Below, piece by piece: positions 1-7,112 of a stretch of DNA of 25,990 nt. A model generated the notes under the pieces. The model ran no database searches and was not told where the DNA came from. It saw only the letters and a list, made by a program, of their open reading frames with translations. Source of the stretch: JABHIB01 sp964497715 (GTDB taxonomy: Archaea > Nanobdellota > Nanobdellia > SCGC-AAA011-G17 > PNOQ01); assembly GCA_964497715.1 (NCBI GenBank), contig CAZCDH010000008.1:1-25990 (forward strand), given 5' to 3'. The position numbers and the translations under genes are program-made. Each line of letters opens with the position of its first letter. Positions within the stretch are counted from its first letter, which is position 1.

Positions 1-26
1 GATTTTTCAAGAATTCCACAATAAAG

Positions 27-36
27 CTTAAATAAT
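27..36 (+). promoter_or_regulatory. TATA box of the CARF-like gene
   Basis: CTTAAATAAT is centred about 26 nt upstream of the ATG at 58. This is the archaeal TATA-to-transcription-start distance and implies a leaderless mRNA. Confidence 0.5.
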
Positions 37-57
37 CTGTAATTTATCCAATTTAAT

Positions 58-414
58 ATGACTGAACTGGTAGCTTGTTTGACTACAGGAAAAGGATCTT
101 GGACCGAAGTTACTAGACTTATTTCTGAAGAAAATTGGGAAAAAGTTTATTTAATTACTAATGATTTTGGAAAAGAAAAATTTGATACTCCGGAGAACGT
201 TGAACTTATTGTTATTGATCCTACTAAATCAGTTAATAAAATTAGAGATGAGATAATTTTAGGATTAAAAGAAAAGATAACTGGCACAGAAGTTGCAGTT
301 AATCTTATTTCTGGAAGCGGTAACGAACATATGGCTTTGTTTGGCGCATTAATCAAATTAGGAGTAGGGCTTAGGTTGGTTAGTGTTAGTGAAAATGGTG
401 TTGAAGAAGTCTAG
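58..414 (+). CDS. Orphan CARF-like (Rossmann-fold) small protein, function unknown
   Basis: A 118-residue soluble protein with alternating beta/alpha pattern. An N-terminal strand ends in LTTGKGSW, a helix follows, then a strand VYLITND. Near the C-terminus, NLISGSGNEHMALFGALIKLG is followed by the strand LRLVSV. The Asn-Leu strand, small/Gly-rich turn and Met-Ala helix resemble the signature half of CARF domains, which bind cyclic oligoadenylate. There is no fused effector domain and no CRISPR array nearby, so a ligand-binding role is inference. It could equally be another Rossmann-like sensor. It precedes orc1/cdc6 in the same direction, but that gene has its own TATA box. The ATG at 58 is supported by a TATA box 26 nt upstream. 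The coding call is confident; the family call is weak. Confidence 0.7.
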   Translation: MTELVACLTTGKGSWTEVTRLISEENWEKVYLITNDFGKEKFDTPENVELIVIDPTKSVNKIRDEIILGLKEKITGTEVAVNLISGSGNEHMALFGALIKLGVGLRLVSVSENGVEEV

Positions 415-423
415 ATTTAGAAA

Positions 424-433
424 GATTTATATT
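424..433 (+). promoter_or_regulatory. TATA box of orc1/cdc6
   Basis: GATTTATATT is centred about 28 nt before the ATG at 456. A pyrimidine-rich stretch lies between and there is no Shine-Dalgarno motif, consistent with a leaderless transcript. Confidence 0.6.
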
Positions 434-455
434 TCTCTTTATTTCTCTTTTTGTT

Positions 456-1496
456 ATGGATTTTTTAAGAGATGATGAAAGTTTGATTAGGGATGAAACT
501 CCCTTATGTTATGATTACATTCCTAAACCTATCAAATATAGAGAAGGACAACAGCAAGAGATTTCTTATGCAATTAAACCTCTCTTAAATAATAGAGATG
601 GAAGGAACTTATTTGTTTATGGCTCTCCAGGTGTAGGTAAAACTCTTGCAATAAAATATTTGATTAGAGAGATAGAATTTGAGGGAGACAATATTGTTCC
701 AATCTATATTAATTGCTGGAAGAAAGATACCAGCCATAGGATTGCATTAGAGATTTGTAAAGCAATCGGATATAAGTGGACACATAATAAAGGAACTGAT
801 GAGTTATTAAAAAGTATAATTGAGATCCTTAATAGAAAATCTACAGTTATCTGCCTTGATGAAATAGATAAGGCTAAAGATACAGATATAATTTATAATT
901 TATGTGAAGATCTTAATAAGAAATCAATAATCATGATTACAAACTATAGAGATTGGATTGCAGATTTAGATGACAGAATAAGATCTAGATTAGTACCTCA
1001 AAGTCTTGAGTTTGAAGCTTATAACGCATCAGAGGTTAGTGGAATTCTTAGAGATCGTTGTAATTTTGCTTTTGTTCCCGGAGTTTTGAGTGATGAAGCT
1101 TTTGATTTGGTAGCTAAGAAGACTTGGGAATTAAAGGATATTAGAAGTGGATTGTTTTTATTGAAAAAGGCTGCAGATGAGGCAGAGAGAAAATCGTCCA
1201 GAAAGATAGAACTAGAACATGCTAAACTTGCAATAGAAAAATTTAGTTCAGAATTTAAAATAAAAGATGCTAAGGAATTTGGTGATGAAGAGAACTCAAT
1301 AATTAAGATTATAAAAGAAAATTCTGGTACGATAAAAGAGTTATATGAAATTTATACAAAAACTGGCGGAAATAAATCCTATAGAACATTTTACCGTAAA
1401 ATTGATGAGTTATTAGAAAACCATATGATTGAAGCAGATGAAAAGGATGGCAAGGCTAGAATAATAAGCTATGGTAAAAAATTGACCGATTTCTGA
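456..1496 (+). CDS. cdc6: Orc1/Cdc6 replication initiator (AAA+ ATPase)
   Basis: A 346-residue archaeal origin-binding and helicase-loading ATPase. The Walker A motif GSPGVGKT is at residues 56-63 and Walker B VICLDEID at about 131-138. Sensor-type sequence MITNYRDW and the arginine-rich DLDDRIRSRL follow, then the AAA+ lid. The C-terminal 80 residues form a winged helix (GNKSYRTFYRKIDELLENHMI). Length and domain order are normal for the family. Chromosomal origins often lie next to this gene, but I could not recognise ORB-type repeats in the 41 bp upstream or about 230 bp downstream. The start is the first ATG after a well-placed TATA box. Confidence 0.95.
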   Translation: MDFLRDDESLIRDETPLCYDYIPKPIKYREGQQQEISYAIKPLLNNRDGRNLFVYGSPGVGKTLAIKYLIREIEFEGDNIVPIYINCWKKDTSHRIALEICKAIGYKWTHNKGTDELLKSIIEILNRKSTVICLDEIDKAKDTDIIYNLCEDLNKKSIIMITNYRDWIADLDDRIRSRLVPQSLEFEAYNASEVSGILRDRCNFAFVPGVLSDEAFDLVAKKTWELKDIRSGLFLLKKAADEAERKSSRKIELEHAKLAIEKFSSEFKIKDAKEFGDEENSIIKIIKENSGTIKELYEIYTKTGGNKSYRTFYRKIDELLENHMIEADEKDGKARIISYGKKLTDF

Positions 1497-1520
1497 TTGT
1501 CATTGTCACGCACCTGCGAT

Positions 1521-1531
1521 TTGTATATAAA
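1521..1531 (+). promoter_or_regulatory. TATA box upstream of a small ORF
   Basis: TTGTATATAAA lies just downstream of the orc1/cdc6 stop. The predicted transcription start is around 1552, close to the GTG at 1554 and the ATG at 1563 of the small ORF that follows. Confidence 0.45.
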
Positions 1532-1562
1532 GTGTTTTTATCTATTTCTCCTTGTGATTCAA

Positions 1563-1697
1563 ATGATATTTAAAAAAAATAAATATGTGGGATGGATGGA
1601 ATTTATAAGGAAAGATACTGAACTGGAGTTTTGGAGATTTGTTGATGATTCTACTGTAGATTCTTTTGACAAATACTGGGCGAAAGAAGTTATTTAA
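1563..1697 (+). CDS. Possible 44-residue hypothetical protein
   Basis: A short ORF rich in aromatic and charged residues, with Trp at three positions (GWMEF, EFWRF, KYWAK). It has no recognisable domain. It is preceded by a good TATA box at 1521-1531. Either the ATG at 1563 or the in-frame GTG at 1554 would give an almost leaderless mRNA. In-frame extension further upstream would start before the TATA box and is unlikely. Codon choice (AGA/AGG, A/T third positions) fits its neighbours. It lies between orc1/cdc6 and the metallophosphoesterase. No function can be proposed; this could also be a non-coding transcript. Confidence 0.4.
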   Translation: MIFKKNKYVGWMEFIRKDTELEFWRFVDDSTVDSFDKYWAKEVI

Positions 1698-1705
1698 TTA
1701 GAAAC

Positions 1706-1715
1706 AATTAAATAT
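1706..1715 (+). promoter_or_regulatory. TATA box of the metallophosphoesterase gene
   Basis: AATTAAATAT is centred about 26 nt before the ATG at 1737, consistent with a leaderless mRNA. Confidence 0.5.
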
Positions 1716-1736
1716 GCCTATCTATAATTGTCTTGT

Positions 1737-2336
1737 ATGAAACTACTAGTATTTACAGACGTGCATGGACACAATAGTTCGATTAAAGCCATCATAAAGA
1801 AAGCTAAAAAAGAAAAACCTGATTTTTTAGTGTGTGCTGGAGATCTGACAGATTGGGGCAGCAATGTCAAAAAAGTCCTAAAAAAGTTTGAAGAGCTCAA
1901 GATACCTCTTTTATTAATTTCTGGGAATCACGAAGAATCTATAGACCTTAGAAAGATAAGTTCTAAATTTGAATATGTAATCTTCTTAGATAATGGGAGC
2001 TACGAGCTTGAAGACTATATCTTCTTTGGTTATGGCGACGGAGTTTTTGCAACAAAAGATAAATATTTTGAAAAAATCTCAAAGAAATTTATTAGTAGTA
2101 TTGATAGGAAGAAAAAATTAATATTTATTACTCATGTCCCTCCACATAAAACAAAACTAGACCTTCTCCCACTTATTGGACATAGTGGAAATGAGTCAGT
2201 TAAAAAATTTGTTCTCAAATATAAACCTCAGTTAGTTTTATGCGGTCATCTTCATGAAAATTTTGGGAAAAAAGAAGTTGTAGGGAATAGTTTGATTCTT
2301 AATCCTGGTCCAGATGGAAAAATTGTTAAAATTTAA
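1737..2336 (+). CDS. Calcineurin-like metallophosphoesterase
   Basis: A 199-residue single-domain phosphoesterase with all the metal-binding motifs in order: DVHGH (residues 8-12), GDLTD, GNHE, THVPPH and GHLH. These coordinate the dinuclear metal centre. The size and the DVHGH/GNHE/GHLH pattern fit the archaeal YfcE/MJ0936-like group of small phosphodiesterases. The natural substrate cannot be read from sequence. I start it at the ATG at 1737, which directly opens the first beta strand and is leaderless relative to the TATA box. An in-frame TTG three codons upstream adds only MSC. Its last 11 bases overlap the 3' end of the convergent Taw1 gene. Confidence 0.9.
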   Translation: MKLLVFTDVHGHNSSIKAIIKKAKKEKPDFLVCAGDLTDWGSNVKKVLKKFEELKIPLLLISGNHEESIDLRKISSKFEYVIFLDNGSYELEDYIFFGYGDGVFATKDKYFEKISKKFISSIDRKKKLIFITHVPPHKTKLDLLPLIGHSGNESVKKFVLKYKPQLVLCGHLHENFGKKEVVGNSLILNPGPDGKIVKI

Positions 2337-3255
2337 GCTTTCTGTCAGGAGTATCTTCTTTTGCTAACAATACTGCCCTAGATCTTTCGTGAGTGTCGAT
2401 AATTTTCATTCCGAGTAGCTTTCCAATATCTTCAGCAAAACTCATACATCTTTCAAAACTCGGTACATTCTCTTCCTCTAACCTGTGTCTTGAATCTCCT
2501 ACCCAAGAGTATGATTTTACTTCAACCCAATCAGGATTAGCTTTTTTAATTAGCTCTGCATAACCTTCTTCATCGAACATATTGATATCTTCTACTGCAG
2601 TTATCCTAATCACTCTTCTAGTTTTCATTTTTGAAAAAATTTCTAAAGATCTGTTTAATCTCTTCCAATAATCTTTCAAAATAGGTTGATCAATTTCTTT
2701 ATATGATTCTTCTGATGGCGCATCTAGAGATAAGTAAAGTTGAGTAGGTAATTCTTTTAGTTTTTCAAGTGCTTCAGGAAACATCCCATTTGTAACTAAA
2801 AATGAAGTGAACTTTCTCTTATGTAGTTCTACTAATAATCCATTTAATTTTGGATATGCTGTAGGTTCCCCAGTTAGACTAATTGCAAAATGTCTTGGAG
2901 ATTGAGCTTCCTTGTATTTTTCTTTATCTCTATTTTTGTTTCCACCTAGTCCGCTCAATAAACCCTTTTGTGCAGCTAAAGAGTTATCTACTATTTTTTC
3001 AGGATCATCTATTTTGTCCAGTCCTTCTGCAGTATAATAATCTAAAGATCTCCAACAAAAAACACATCTATTTGGACATACCATCGACGGAGTCATCTGC
3101 ACACATTGATTAGTATTTATTCCATAAAACTTATGTTTGTAACAGTTTCCTTTATTTAGTATTGAATTTTTTGTCCATCCGCAAATCTTGACACTACTAT
3201 GTTCTCCAGTAAATCTGTATCCTTGTTTCTCCAGTATTTTTTTTCCAGCATTCAT
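2326..3255 (-). CDS. taw1: 4-demethylwyosine synthase Taw1 (TYW1-like radical SAM enzyme)
   Basis: A 309-residue radical SAM enzyme that condenses pyruvate carbons onto N1-methylguanosine-37 of tRNA-Phe to build the tricyclic wyosine core. The radical SAM cluster motif is C60-x3-C64-x2-C67 (VCPNRCVFCW). Three further cysteines, C25, C38 and C51, occupy the places of the second [4Fe-4S] cluster known in Methanocaldococcus Taw1. SLTGEPTAYP and SLDAPSEESY match the family, and VKSYSWVGDSRHRL is in the C-terminal part. Length is normal for archaeal Taw1. The start codon overlaps the TatD stop by 4 bp (ATGA), so the two are co-transcribed and probably translationally coupled. Other wyosine enzymes (Trm5, Taw2, Taw3) are not in the window. 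Confidence 0.95.
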   Translation of the reverse strand: MNAGKKILEKQGYRFTGEHSSVKICGWTKNSILNKGNCYKHKFYGINTNQCVQMTPSMVCPNRCVFCWRSLDYYTAEGLDKIDDPEKIVDNSLAAQKGLLSGLGGNKNRDKEKYKEAQSPRHFAISLTGEPTAYPKLNGLLVELHKRKFTSFLVTNGMFPEALEKLKELPTQLYLSLDAPSEESYKEIDQPILKDYWKRLNRSLEIFSKMKTRRVIRITAVEDINMFDEEGYAELIKKANPDWVEVKSYSWVGDSRHRLEEENVPSFERCMSFAEDIGKLLGMKIIDTHERSRAVLLAKEDTPDRKLKF

Positions 3256-3992
3256 TTTAAAAACATTTTTTGAAAATTCTCTTCTATTGATTTTTCAATT
3301 TCTTCCTCAGTTATTTTTTTCAGTTCTGCAATCTTTACTATTGACTTTTCTATAAATGCTGGCTCATTTGGTTCCCCTTCTATAGGAGATAAATACGGAG
3401 CATCTGTTTCTGTTAATATGTTATTAATAGGGACTCTTTTTGAGAGTTTTCTGAACGTCTTATTTCTAACTACTGCAGTTGGTATCGTGAACATCCAAGA
3501 TTTATGAGATAGTGCTTTTTCTGTAAGCTCTTTATTTCCGCTGAAACAGTGTAGGACCACCTTCTTAATATTGGATTGTTCAAGAATCTCTAAAACTTCA
3601 GATTCTGCTTTTCTTGAGTGAACTATTATTGGAATATCTAACTCTTTAGCTAGTTTGATGAATTTCTTGAAGTTTTTTTCTTGTTGTTCTTTTTGATCAC
3701 CATAATGGTAGTCTATTCCCACTTCTCCAATTGCTATAGGTTTTGATTTTTTTATGAATTCGATTTCTTCATCTATCTCTTCATCTGACATTTTTAATGC
3801 CTCTAAAGGATATATTCCTAAGGAAGGTTTTACTTTCTCATATTTATCTGAGATCTCTAAAACTCTCCTATTTGATTCTGGAGATGTTCCATTTGATACA
3901 ATTATCCTGACTTTCTTAGAATTCTCTAGCACTCTGTCTAGATCTTTTTCTTTTTCTAATAGATCCAAATGACAGTGTGTATCGATTAACAT
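3252..3992 (-). CDS. tatD: TatD family metal-dependent hydrolase/DNase
   Basis: A 246-residue amidohydrolase-fold nuclease. Metal ligands are visible in order: DTHCHLD (H6, H8), E90 in IGEVGID, H125 in IIVHSR, H148 in VLHCFSG and D197 in TETDAPYLSP. TatD proteins are Mg-dependent exonucleases linked to DNA repair and turnover; the exact substrate here is not determined. Length is slightly short but complete. It is the first gene of a two-gene leftward operon with taw1, with a 4-bp overlap, and has its own TATA box upstream. Confidence 0.93.
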   Translation of the reverse strand: MLIDTHCHLDLLEKEKDLDRVLENSKKVRIIVSNGTSPESNRRVLEISDKYEKVKPSLGIYPLEALKMSDEEIDEEIEFIKKSKPIAIGEVGIDYHYGDQKEQQEKNFKKFIKLAKELDIPIIVHSRKAESEVLEILEQSNIKKVVLHCFSGNKELTEKALSHKSWMFTIPTAVVRNKTFRKLSKRVPINNILTETDAPYLSPIEGEPNEPAFIEKSIVKIAELKKITEEEIEKSIEENFQKMFLK

Positions 3993-4012
3993 AGTTTAAG
4001 GAGAAATGATGT

Positions 4013-4023
4013 GTTTTTTAATC
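4013..4023 (-). promoter_or_regulatory. TATA box of the tatD-taw1 operon
   Basis: On the minus strand GATTAAAAAAC is centred about 26 nt before the tatD start at 3992, so the operon mRNA should be leaderless. Confidence 0.5.
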
Positions 4024-4029
4024 TTTTGA

Positions 4030-5244
4030 TTATATGAATAGACCAATTAGTGGAGCTACAAATAACCCATAAAACTGAGGCATAAGTAATAATAAGATTA
4101 TTATGAAGAGCACAGTACTCACTACCTTCCAAGTTTTCATTGATTTCTTTTCATTCTTTGTAATTGAAAATAACAATAAGTAGAACATTCTTCCACCATC
4201 AAGTATTGTTATTGGAAGTAAATTGAATAATCCGACACCTAGGTTTGCCATAAAAATCCAAAAGAATAATATCTTTATCCAAATCATAGCTTGTAGAGGA
4301 AACATTCCGAATTTTTGTACAAGATCTTCTTTGAATATTTCTTTACTAGGTCCGACTGTAATTCCTAAATATCCTCTTGAGCTGTCTTCAGGATGCTCAG
4401 TTGTAACAATAGAATACGTAGAGTTTTCTGTTTGAACATTAATTCTTTCATGAGATCCAATAGTTCCCATAACTTCTAGGAATTCTTCAGTTCCTGAAAC
4501 TGGAGTTTCCTTAACAGAGATTATACCTTCACCTAATTGCATTCCGCTCGCATTTAGTGGAGAGTCATCTCCGAATCCCATAACTTGTACACCAACATAA
4601 TCTAATGTTGAATTTGCTGCAGGTGCAATTAATAGGGCGAATAAGAAAAATGTGAAAAATGCAGTTACAATATTTGCAAATGGTCCGGCAGACATAACTT
4701 CTAATTGAGTTTTTGTGCTGGCGCTGCTCATTTTTTTCTCATCTGGCTCAACAAACGCCGCTGGAATTATTGGTAAAATTATTCCAAAGATTGCAAAACC
4801 TGAAGATTTTATTTTTATCTTCCTTAATCTTGCAAACACTCCGTGAGAGAATTCGTGAACTGCTGCAAGTAAAAAGATTGCAATTATCCAATGAAAAAAT
4901 GATAGTGTCGGGATTCCTGGGACTTTAACTAATCCAGGTAATAGTAACTGTATTGGTGAAGGTTGATTCATGAATACAAAATTGTATGCACCATATAATA
5001 AGTAAAATAGAATTGTAAACATTCCGATAAATCCTACTGAAATAGAGACATAACCTAATGCGTTTAGAATTCTTGGATGTTTCTTTGCTAACTTATCCAT
5101 CAAATTTAGACCTAACTTGGTCCTATACATATACATATAAATAAAAGGGAAAGCAATTTTTTCTAGCTCTGCCTTCTTCGAAGTAATTAAAAAAATCAAT
5201 AAAGATATTCCGAATAAAACAAGAAGCAATATATCTAAGTTCAT
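4030..5244 (-). CDS. Site-2-protease-type membrane metalloprotease (M50) with PDZ domain
   Basis: A 404-residue multi-pass membrane zinc protease. The catalytic HEFSH is at residues 130-134 inside a membrane segment. The SAGPFANIV motif is at about 185 and the third ligand lies in ILDGGR (D349). A PDZ-like domain sits between the two catalytic membrane halves at roughly residues 215-290. About six hydrophobic segments are seen, starting at residues 4-20. Such proteases cut within membrane helices, commonly releasing membrane-tethered regulators; no partner is evident here. It is the last gene of the leftward aIF5A-eL40-M50 cluster, beginning 2 bp after the eL40 stop. Confidence 0.92.
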   Translation of the reverse strand: MNLDILLLVLFGISLLIFLITSKKAELEKIAFPFIYMYMYRTKLGLNLMDKLAKKHPRILNALGYVSISVGFIGMFTILFYLLYGAYNFVFMNQPSPIQLLLPGLVKVPGIPTLSFFHWIIAIFLLAAVHEFSHGVFARLRKIKIKSSGFAIFGIILPIIPAAFVEPDEKKMSSASTKTQLEVMSAGPFANIVTAFFTFFLFALLIAPAANSTLDYVGVQVMGFGDDSPLNASGMQLGEGIISVKETPVSGTEEFLEVMGTIGSHERINVQTENSTYSIVTTEHPEDSSRGYLGITVGPSKEIFKEDLVQKFGMFPLQAMIWIKILFFWIFMANLGVGLFNLLPITILDGGRMFYLLLFSITKNEKKSMKTWKVVSTVLFIIILLLLMPQFYGLFVAPLIGLFI

Positions 5245-5246
5245 TT

Positions 5247-5411
5247 TTATTTAGCTTTTCTCTTTGGCCGGAAGTTTTTGCCCCCGCAATTTTTACATAA
5301 TATTTTCCGAAGTAATACTTTTTGCATTGTTGCTTTGGCTTTAGTTTTGCATTTCTTACAAATCATTACATCCTTAAACAATCTTTTTTGCGCTTCATCA
5401 AATTTTGCCAT
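5247..5411 (-). CDS. rpl40e: Ribosomal protein eL40
   Basis: A 54-residue gene. Its translation begins MAKFDEAQKRLFKDVMICKK, with a CxxC pair at C18/C21 and a second pair at C39/C42 (ILCKNCGGKNFRPK), forming the zinc ribbon of eL40. The basic C-terminus RPKRKAK is typical. In archaea this protein stands alone, without the ubiquitin fusion found in eukaryotes. It starts 1 bp after the aIF5A stop and ends 2 bp before the M50 protease start, so the three are clearly one transcription unit. Confidence 0.93.
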   Translation of the reverse strand: MAKFDEAQKRLFKDVMICKKCKTKAKATMQKVLLRKILCKNCGGKNFRPKRKAK

Positions 5412-5412
5412 T

Positions 5413-5802
5413 TTATTTTACCTGCATTATTACCTTTTCATTCAGTATAATCCAATAAATTACCTGTTTTCCGTCTTGAACTTCTTCTTTTAATTCTTCC
5501 GGTATTTTAAGATCGAAAGATTCGTAAGTTTTCATATCCATAACTGTTACAAGATCTCCTTGTACAGATAGTATTTGAGCATTTTCCTTTTCTACAATTG
5601 GAACCTCTACTTTATCTCCAGTTGGATGAATCTTAATTATCTTCTTCCCTGTTATTAAACCGATTGCTGCAATTCTTGCCTTAGCATGTCCGTGTTTTCC
5701 AGTTCTAGAAATATCTATTGAAGATATTTTGCACGCAACATCGTCAAAAATTACATAATTTCCTACTTTTAATGAACCTACGTTCACAACTTTTTTATCC
5801 AT
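5413..5802 (-). CDS. eif5a: Translation initiation factor aIF5A
   Basis: A 129-residue factor that helps the ribosome through difficult peptide bonds and termination. The hypusine loop SRTGKHGHAKAR is present with the modified lysine at K36. The N-terminal SH3-like domain (residues about 5-70) is followed by an OB-fold ending in IILNEKVIMQVK. Function requires deoxyhypusine synthase, which is not in this window. It is the first gene of an operon with eL40 and the M50 protease. The start is the first ATG, about 30 nt after a TATA box. Confidence 0.96.
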   Translation of the reverse strand: MDKKVVNVGSLKVGNYVIFDDVACKISSIDISRTGKHGHAKARIAAIGLITGKKIIKIHPTGDKVEVPIVEKENAQILSVQGDLVTVMDMKTYESFDLKIPEELKEEVQDGKQVIYWIILNEKVIMQVK

Positions 5803-5826
5803 TATTATGAAGGAAGGAATGCGGAG

Positions 5827-5837
5827 ATTTATAAAAT
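5827..5837 (-). promoter_or_regulatory. TATA box of the aIF5A-eL40-M50 operon
   Basis: On the minus strand ATTTTATAAATC spans this region, centred about 30 nt before the aIF5A start at 5802. The 5' leader would be only a few nucleotides. Confidence 0.55.
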
Positions 5838-5853
5838 TTTTGTTTTAAAAAAA

Positions 5854-6300
5854 TTAATTATTTTGGTAACGATAGATAGATTTTTTGTTATTTCCGAATG
5901 GATCGTAGTGTAATCCGTTTGGATCAAAGAAGAATCCTTCCTCTCCAAAATTAGCATAAGTTCTTATTAATATTGTACCTTTATCGTCGAGAAATAAAGT
6001 TATATCATCTAATCCATCTTTATTAAAATCGTTAAGAAATAGCCCACAAACATTTTCTAATCCTGGACCTCCAAAAAGAGGAACTGGCCTAGCACCCAGT
6101 TTTTCTTCTAATTTATAGATTTTTGAATCTTTTAGATAAACTAAATCTTTTTTGTTGTCTCCTGTTATTTCTCCGACATCAGAAAAGATTGGAGAATTAT
6201 GAATTTCTTCCCCCTTTATAGAATTTAGTAAATTGATATACCCTGCAGTTGCTACGACTGCCATTGAAGCACCAATCATAATTTTTTTTATGTTATTCAT
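5854..6300 (-). CDS. Small exported/membrane-anchored protein with FG-GAP-like calcium loops
   Basis: A 148-residue protein with a short basic N-terminus and a hydrophobic segment (residues about 7-25) that reads as a signal peptide or membrane anchor. The exported part holds two Asp/Asn-rich loops: TGDNKKDLVYL (about 47-57) and DFNKDGLDDITLF (91-103). The second has the D-x-N-x-D-G-x-x-D spacing of EF-hand-like calcium sites in FG-GAP/VCBS repeats. Two such repeats are too few for a full propeller, so it may be a minimal or degenerate member. No enzymatic motif is seen. It is divergent from the FKBP gene, with which it shares a 54-bp promoter region. Confidence 0.7.
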   Translation of the reverse strand: MNNIKKIMIGASMAVVATAGYINLLNSIKGEEIHNSPIFSDVGEITGDNKKDLVYLKDSKIYKLEEKLGARPVPLFGGPGLENVCGLFLNDFNKDGLDDITLFLDDKGTILIRTYANFGEEGFFFDPNGLHYDPFGNNKKSIYRYQNN

Positions 6301-6320
6301 TAGTTTGATTAAATTGAAAA

Positions 6321-6331
6321 GATTAATAAAC
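6321..6331. promoter_or_regulatory. Shared bidirectional TATA element
   Basis: GATTAATAAAC on the plus strand reads GTTTATTAATC on the minus strand. It lies 26-29 nt from both divergent start codons (6300 minus and 6355 plus) and is the only evident TATA-like element in the 54-bp gap. Confidence 0.5.
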
Positions 6332-6354
6332 TCTACCCTTTCTAATTTTCTAAA

Positions 6355-7041
6355 ATGAATGCGAAGAAAAAAGATTTCATAAAAGTCGAATATACTGGAA
6401 GAATAAAAACAAGTAAAAAAATATTTGATTTGACAGATGAAGCATTAGCAAAAAAAGAGAACATTCATAATCCTAACCTATCTTATGGTCCTAGACTTAT
6501 CTGTATTGGAGAGGGCCACTTACTAAAAGGTTTAGATGATAAATTAGAAGGAAAGAAAATAGGTAAATCTTATGAGCTTGAATTAGAACCTGAATCTGCA
6601 TTCGGTGCAAAAAATCCTAAATTAATAAAGATCCTTTCTATGAAACAATTCAAAAAACACAACTTGAATCCTGCTCCTGGTCTAAGAATTAATGTAGATA
6701 ATCATATTGGAGTTATCAGAAGTGTTAGTGCTGGAAGAGTTATTGTTGATTTTAATCATCCGTTAGCTGGCCAATCAGTTAAATATGATATTAAACTTAT
6801 TGAAAAAGTAGATAATACTGAAGAACAAATTAAAAGTTTGGTAAATTTGAACTTATTTTTGAATGAAGGAGATTATGACTTGAAATTAGTTGGTGAAAAG
6901 TTAGAAATTTTGTCAAAAATAAAAATTCCTGAACCAATCGTTAAAAATTTTGAGAAGAATATTAAGGAACTTATTTCTAAAATTAGTGCTGTCAGCGTCG
7001 GTGTTAGGCCTGAAAAGGGTGCTGAAAAAACTAAAAAATAA
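6355..7041 (+). CDS. FKBP-type peptidyl-prolyl cis-trans isomerase (archaeal long SlyD-like type)
   Basis: A 228-residue cytoplasmic prolyl isomerase and chaperone. The FKBP core is at residues 8-150: FIKVEYTGRI, an insert-in-flap region, LLKGLDDKLEGKKIGKSYELELEPESAFG, and the signature GRVIVDFNHPLAGQSVKYDIKLI. The C-terminal 75 residues form a charged helical extension, as in the archaeal 26-29 kDa FKBPs rather than the short 17 kDa type. No histidine-rich metal tail is present, unlike bacterial SlyD. Transcribed alone from the shared divergent promoter; the ATG is leaderless. Confidence 0.92.
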   Translation: MNAKKKDFIKVEYTGRIKTSKKIFDLTDEALAKKENIHNPNLSYGPRLICIGEGHLLKGLDDKLEGKKIGKSYELELEPESAFGAKNPKLIKILSMKQFKKHNLNPAPGLRINVDNHIGVIRSVSAGRVIVDFNHPLAGQSVKYDIKLIEKVDNTEEQIKSLVNLNLFLNEGDYDLKLVGEKLEILSKIKIPEPIVKNFEKNIKELISKISAVSVGVRPEKGAEKTKK

Positions 7042-7059
7042 CTACTCAAGAATAATTAA

Positions 7060-7069
7060 CTTTAAAAAC
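7060..7069 (+). promoter_or_regulatory. TATA box of ftsZ
   Basis: CTTTAAAAAC lies about 50 nt before the TTG start. It predicts a transcript with a leader of about 20 nt that would carry the Shine-Dalgarno sequence at 7101-7106. Confidence 0.45.
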
Positions 7070-7100
7070 AATAGTGCATTTCCTTTTTTAATCAAATAGC

Positions 7101-7106
7101 GAGGGG
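7101..7106 (+). promoter_or_regulatory. Shine-Dalgarno sequence deciding the TTG start of ftsZ
   Basis: GAGGGG lies 6 nt before TTG at 7113. No in-frame ATG exists near the start, so this site fixes translation initiation at the TTG codon. It is unusual in a window where many genes are leaderless. Confidence 0.7.
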
Positions 7107-7112
7107 ATAATT

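Noticed and set aside
415..1736. Replication origin next to orc1/cdc6
   Set aside because: No ORB-type or mini-ORB repeats recognised; the gene alone does not prove an origin.
5278..5493. 71-residue plus-strand ORF
   Set aside because: Antisense to eL40 and aIF5A, which are both strongly identified.
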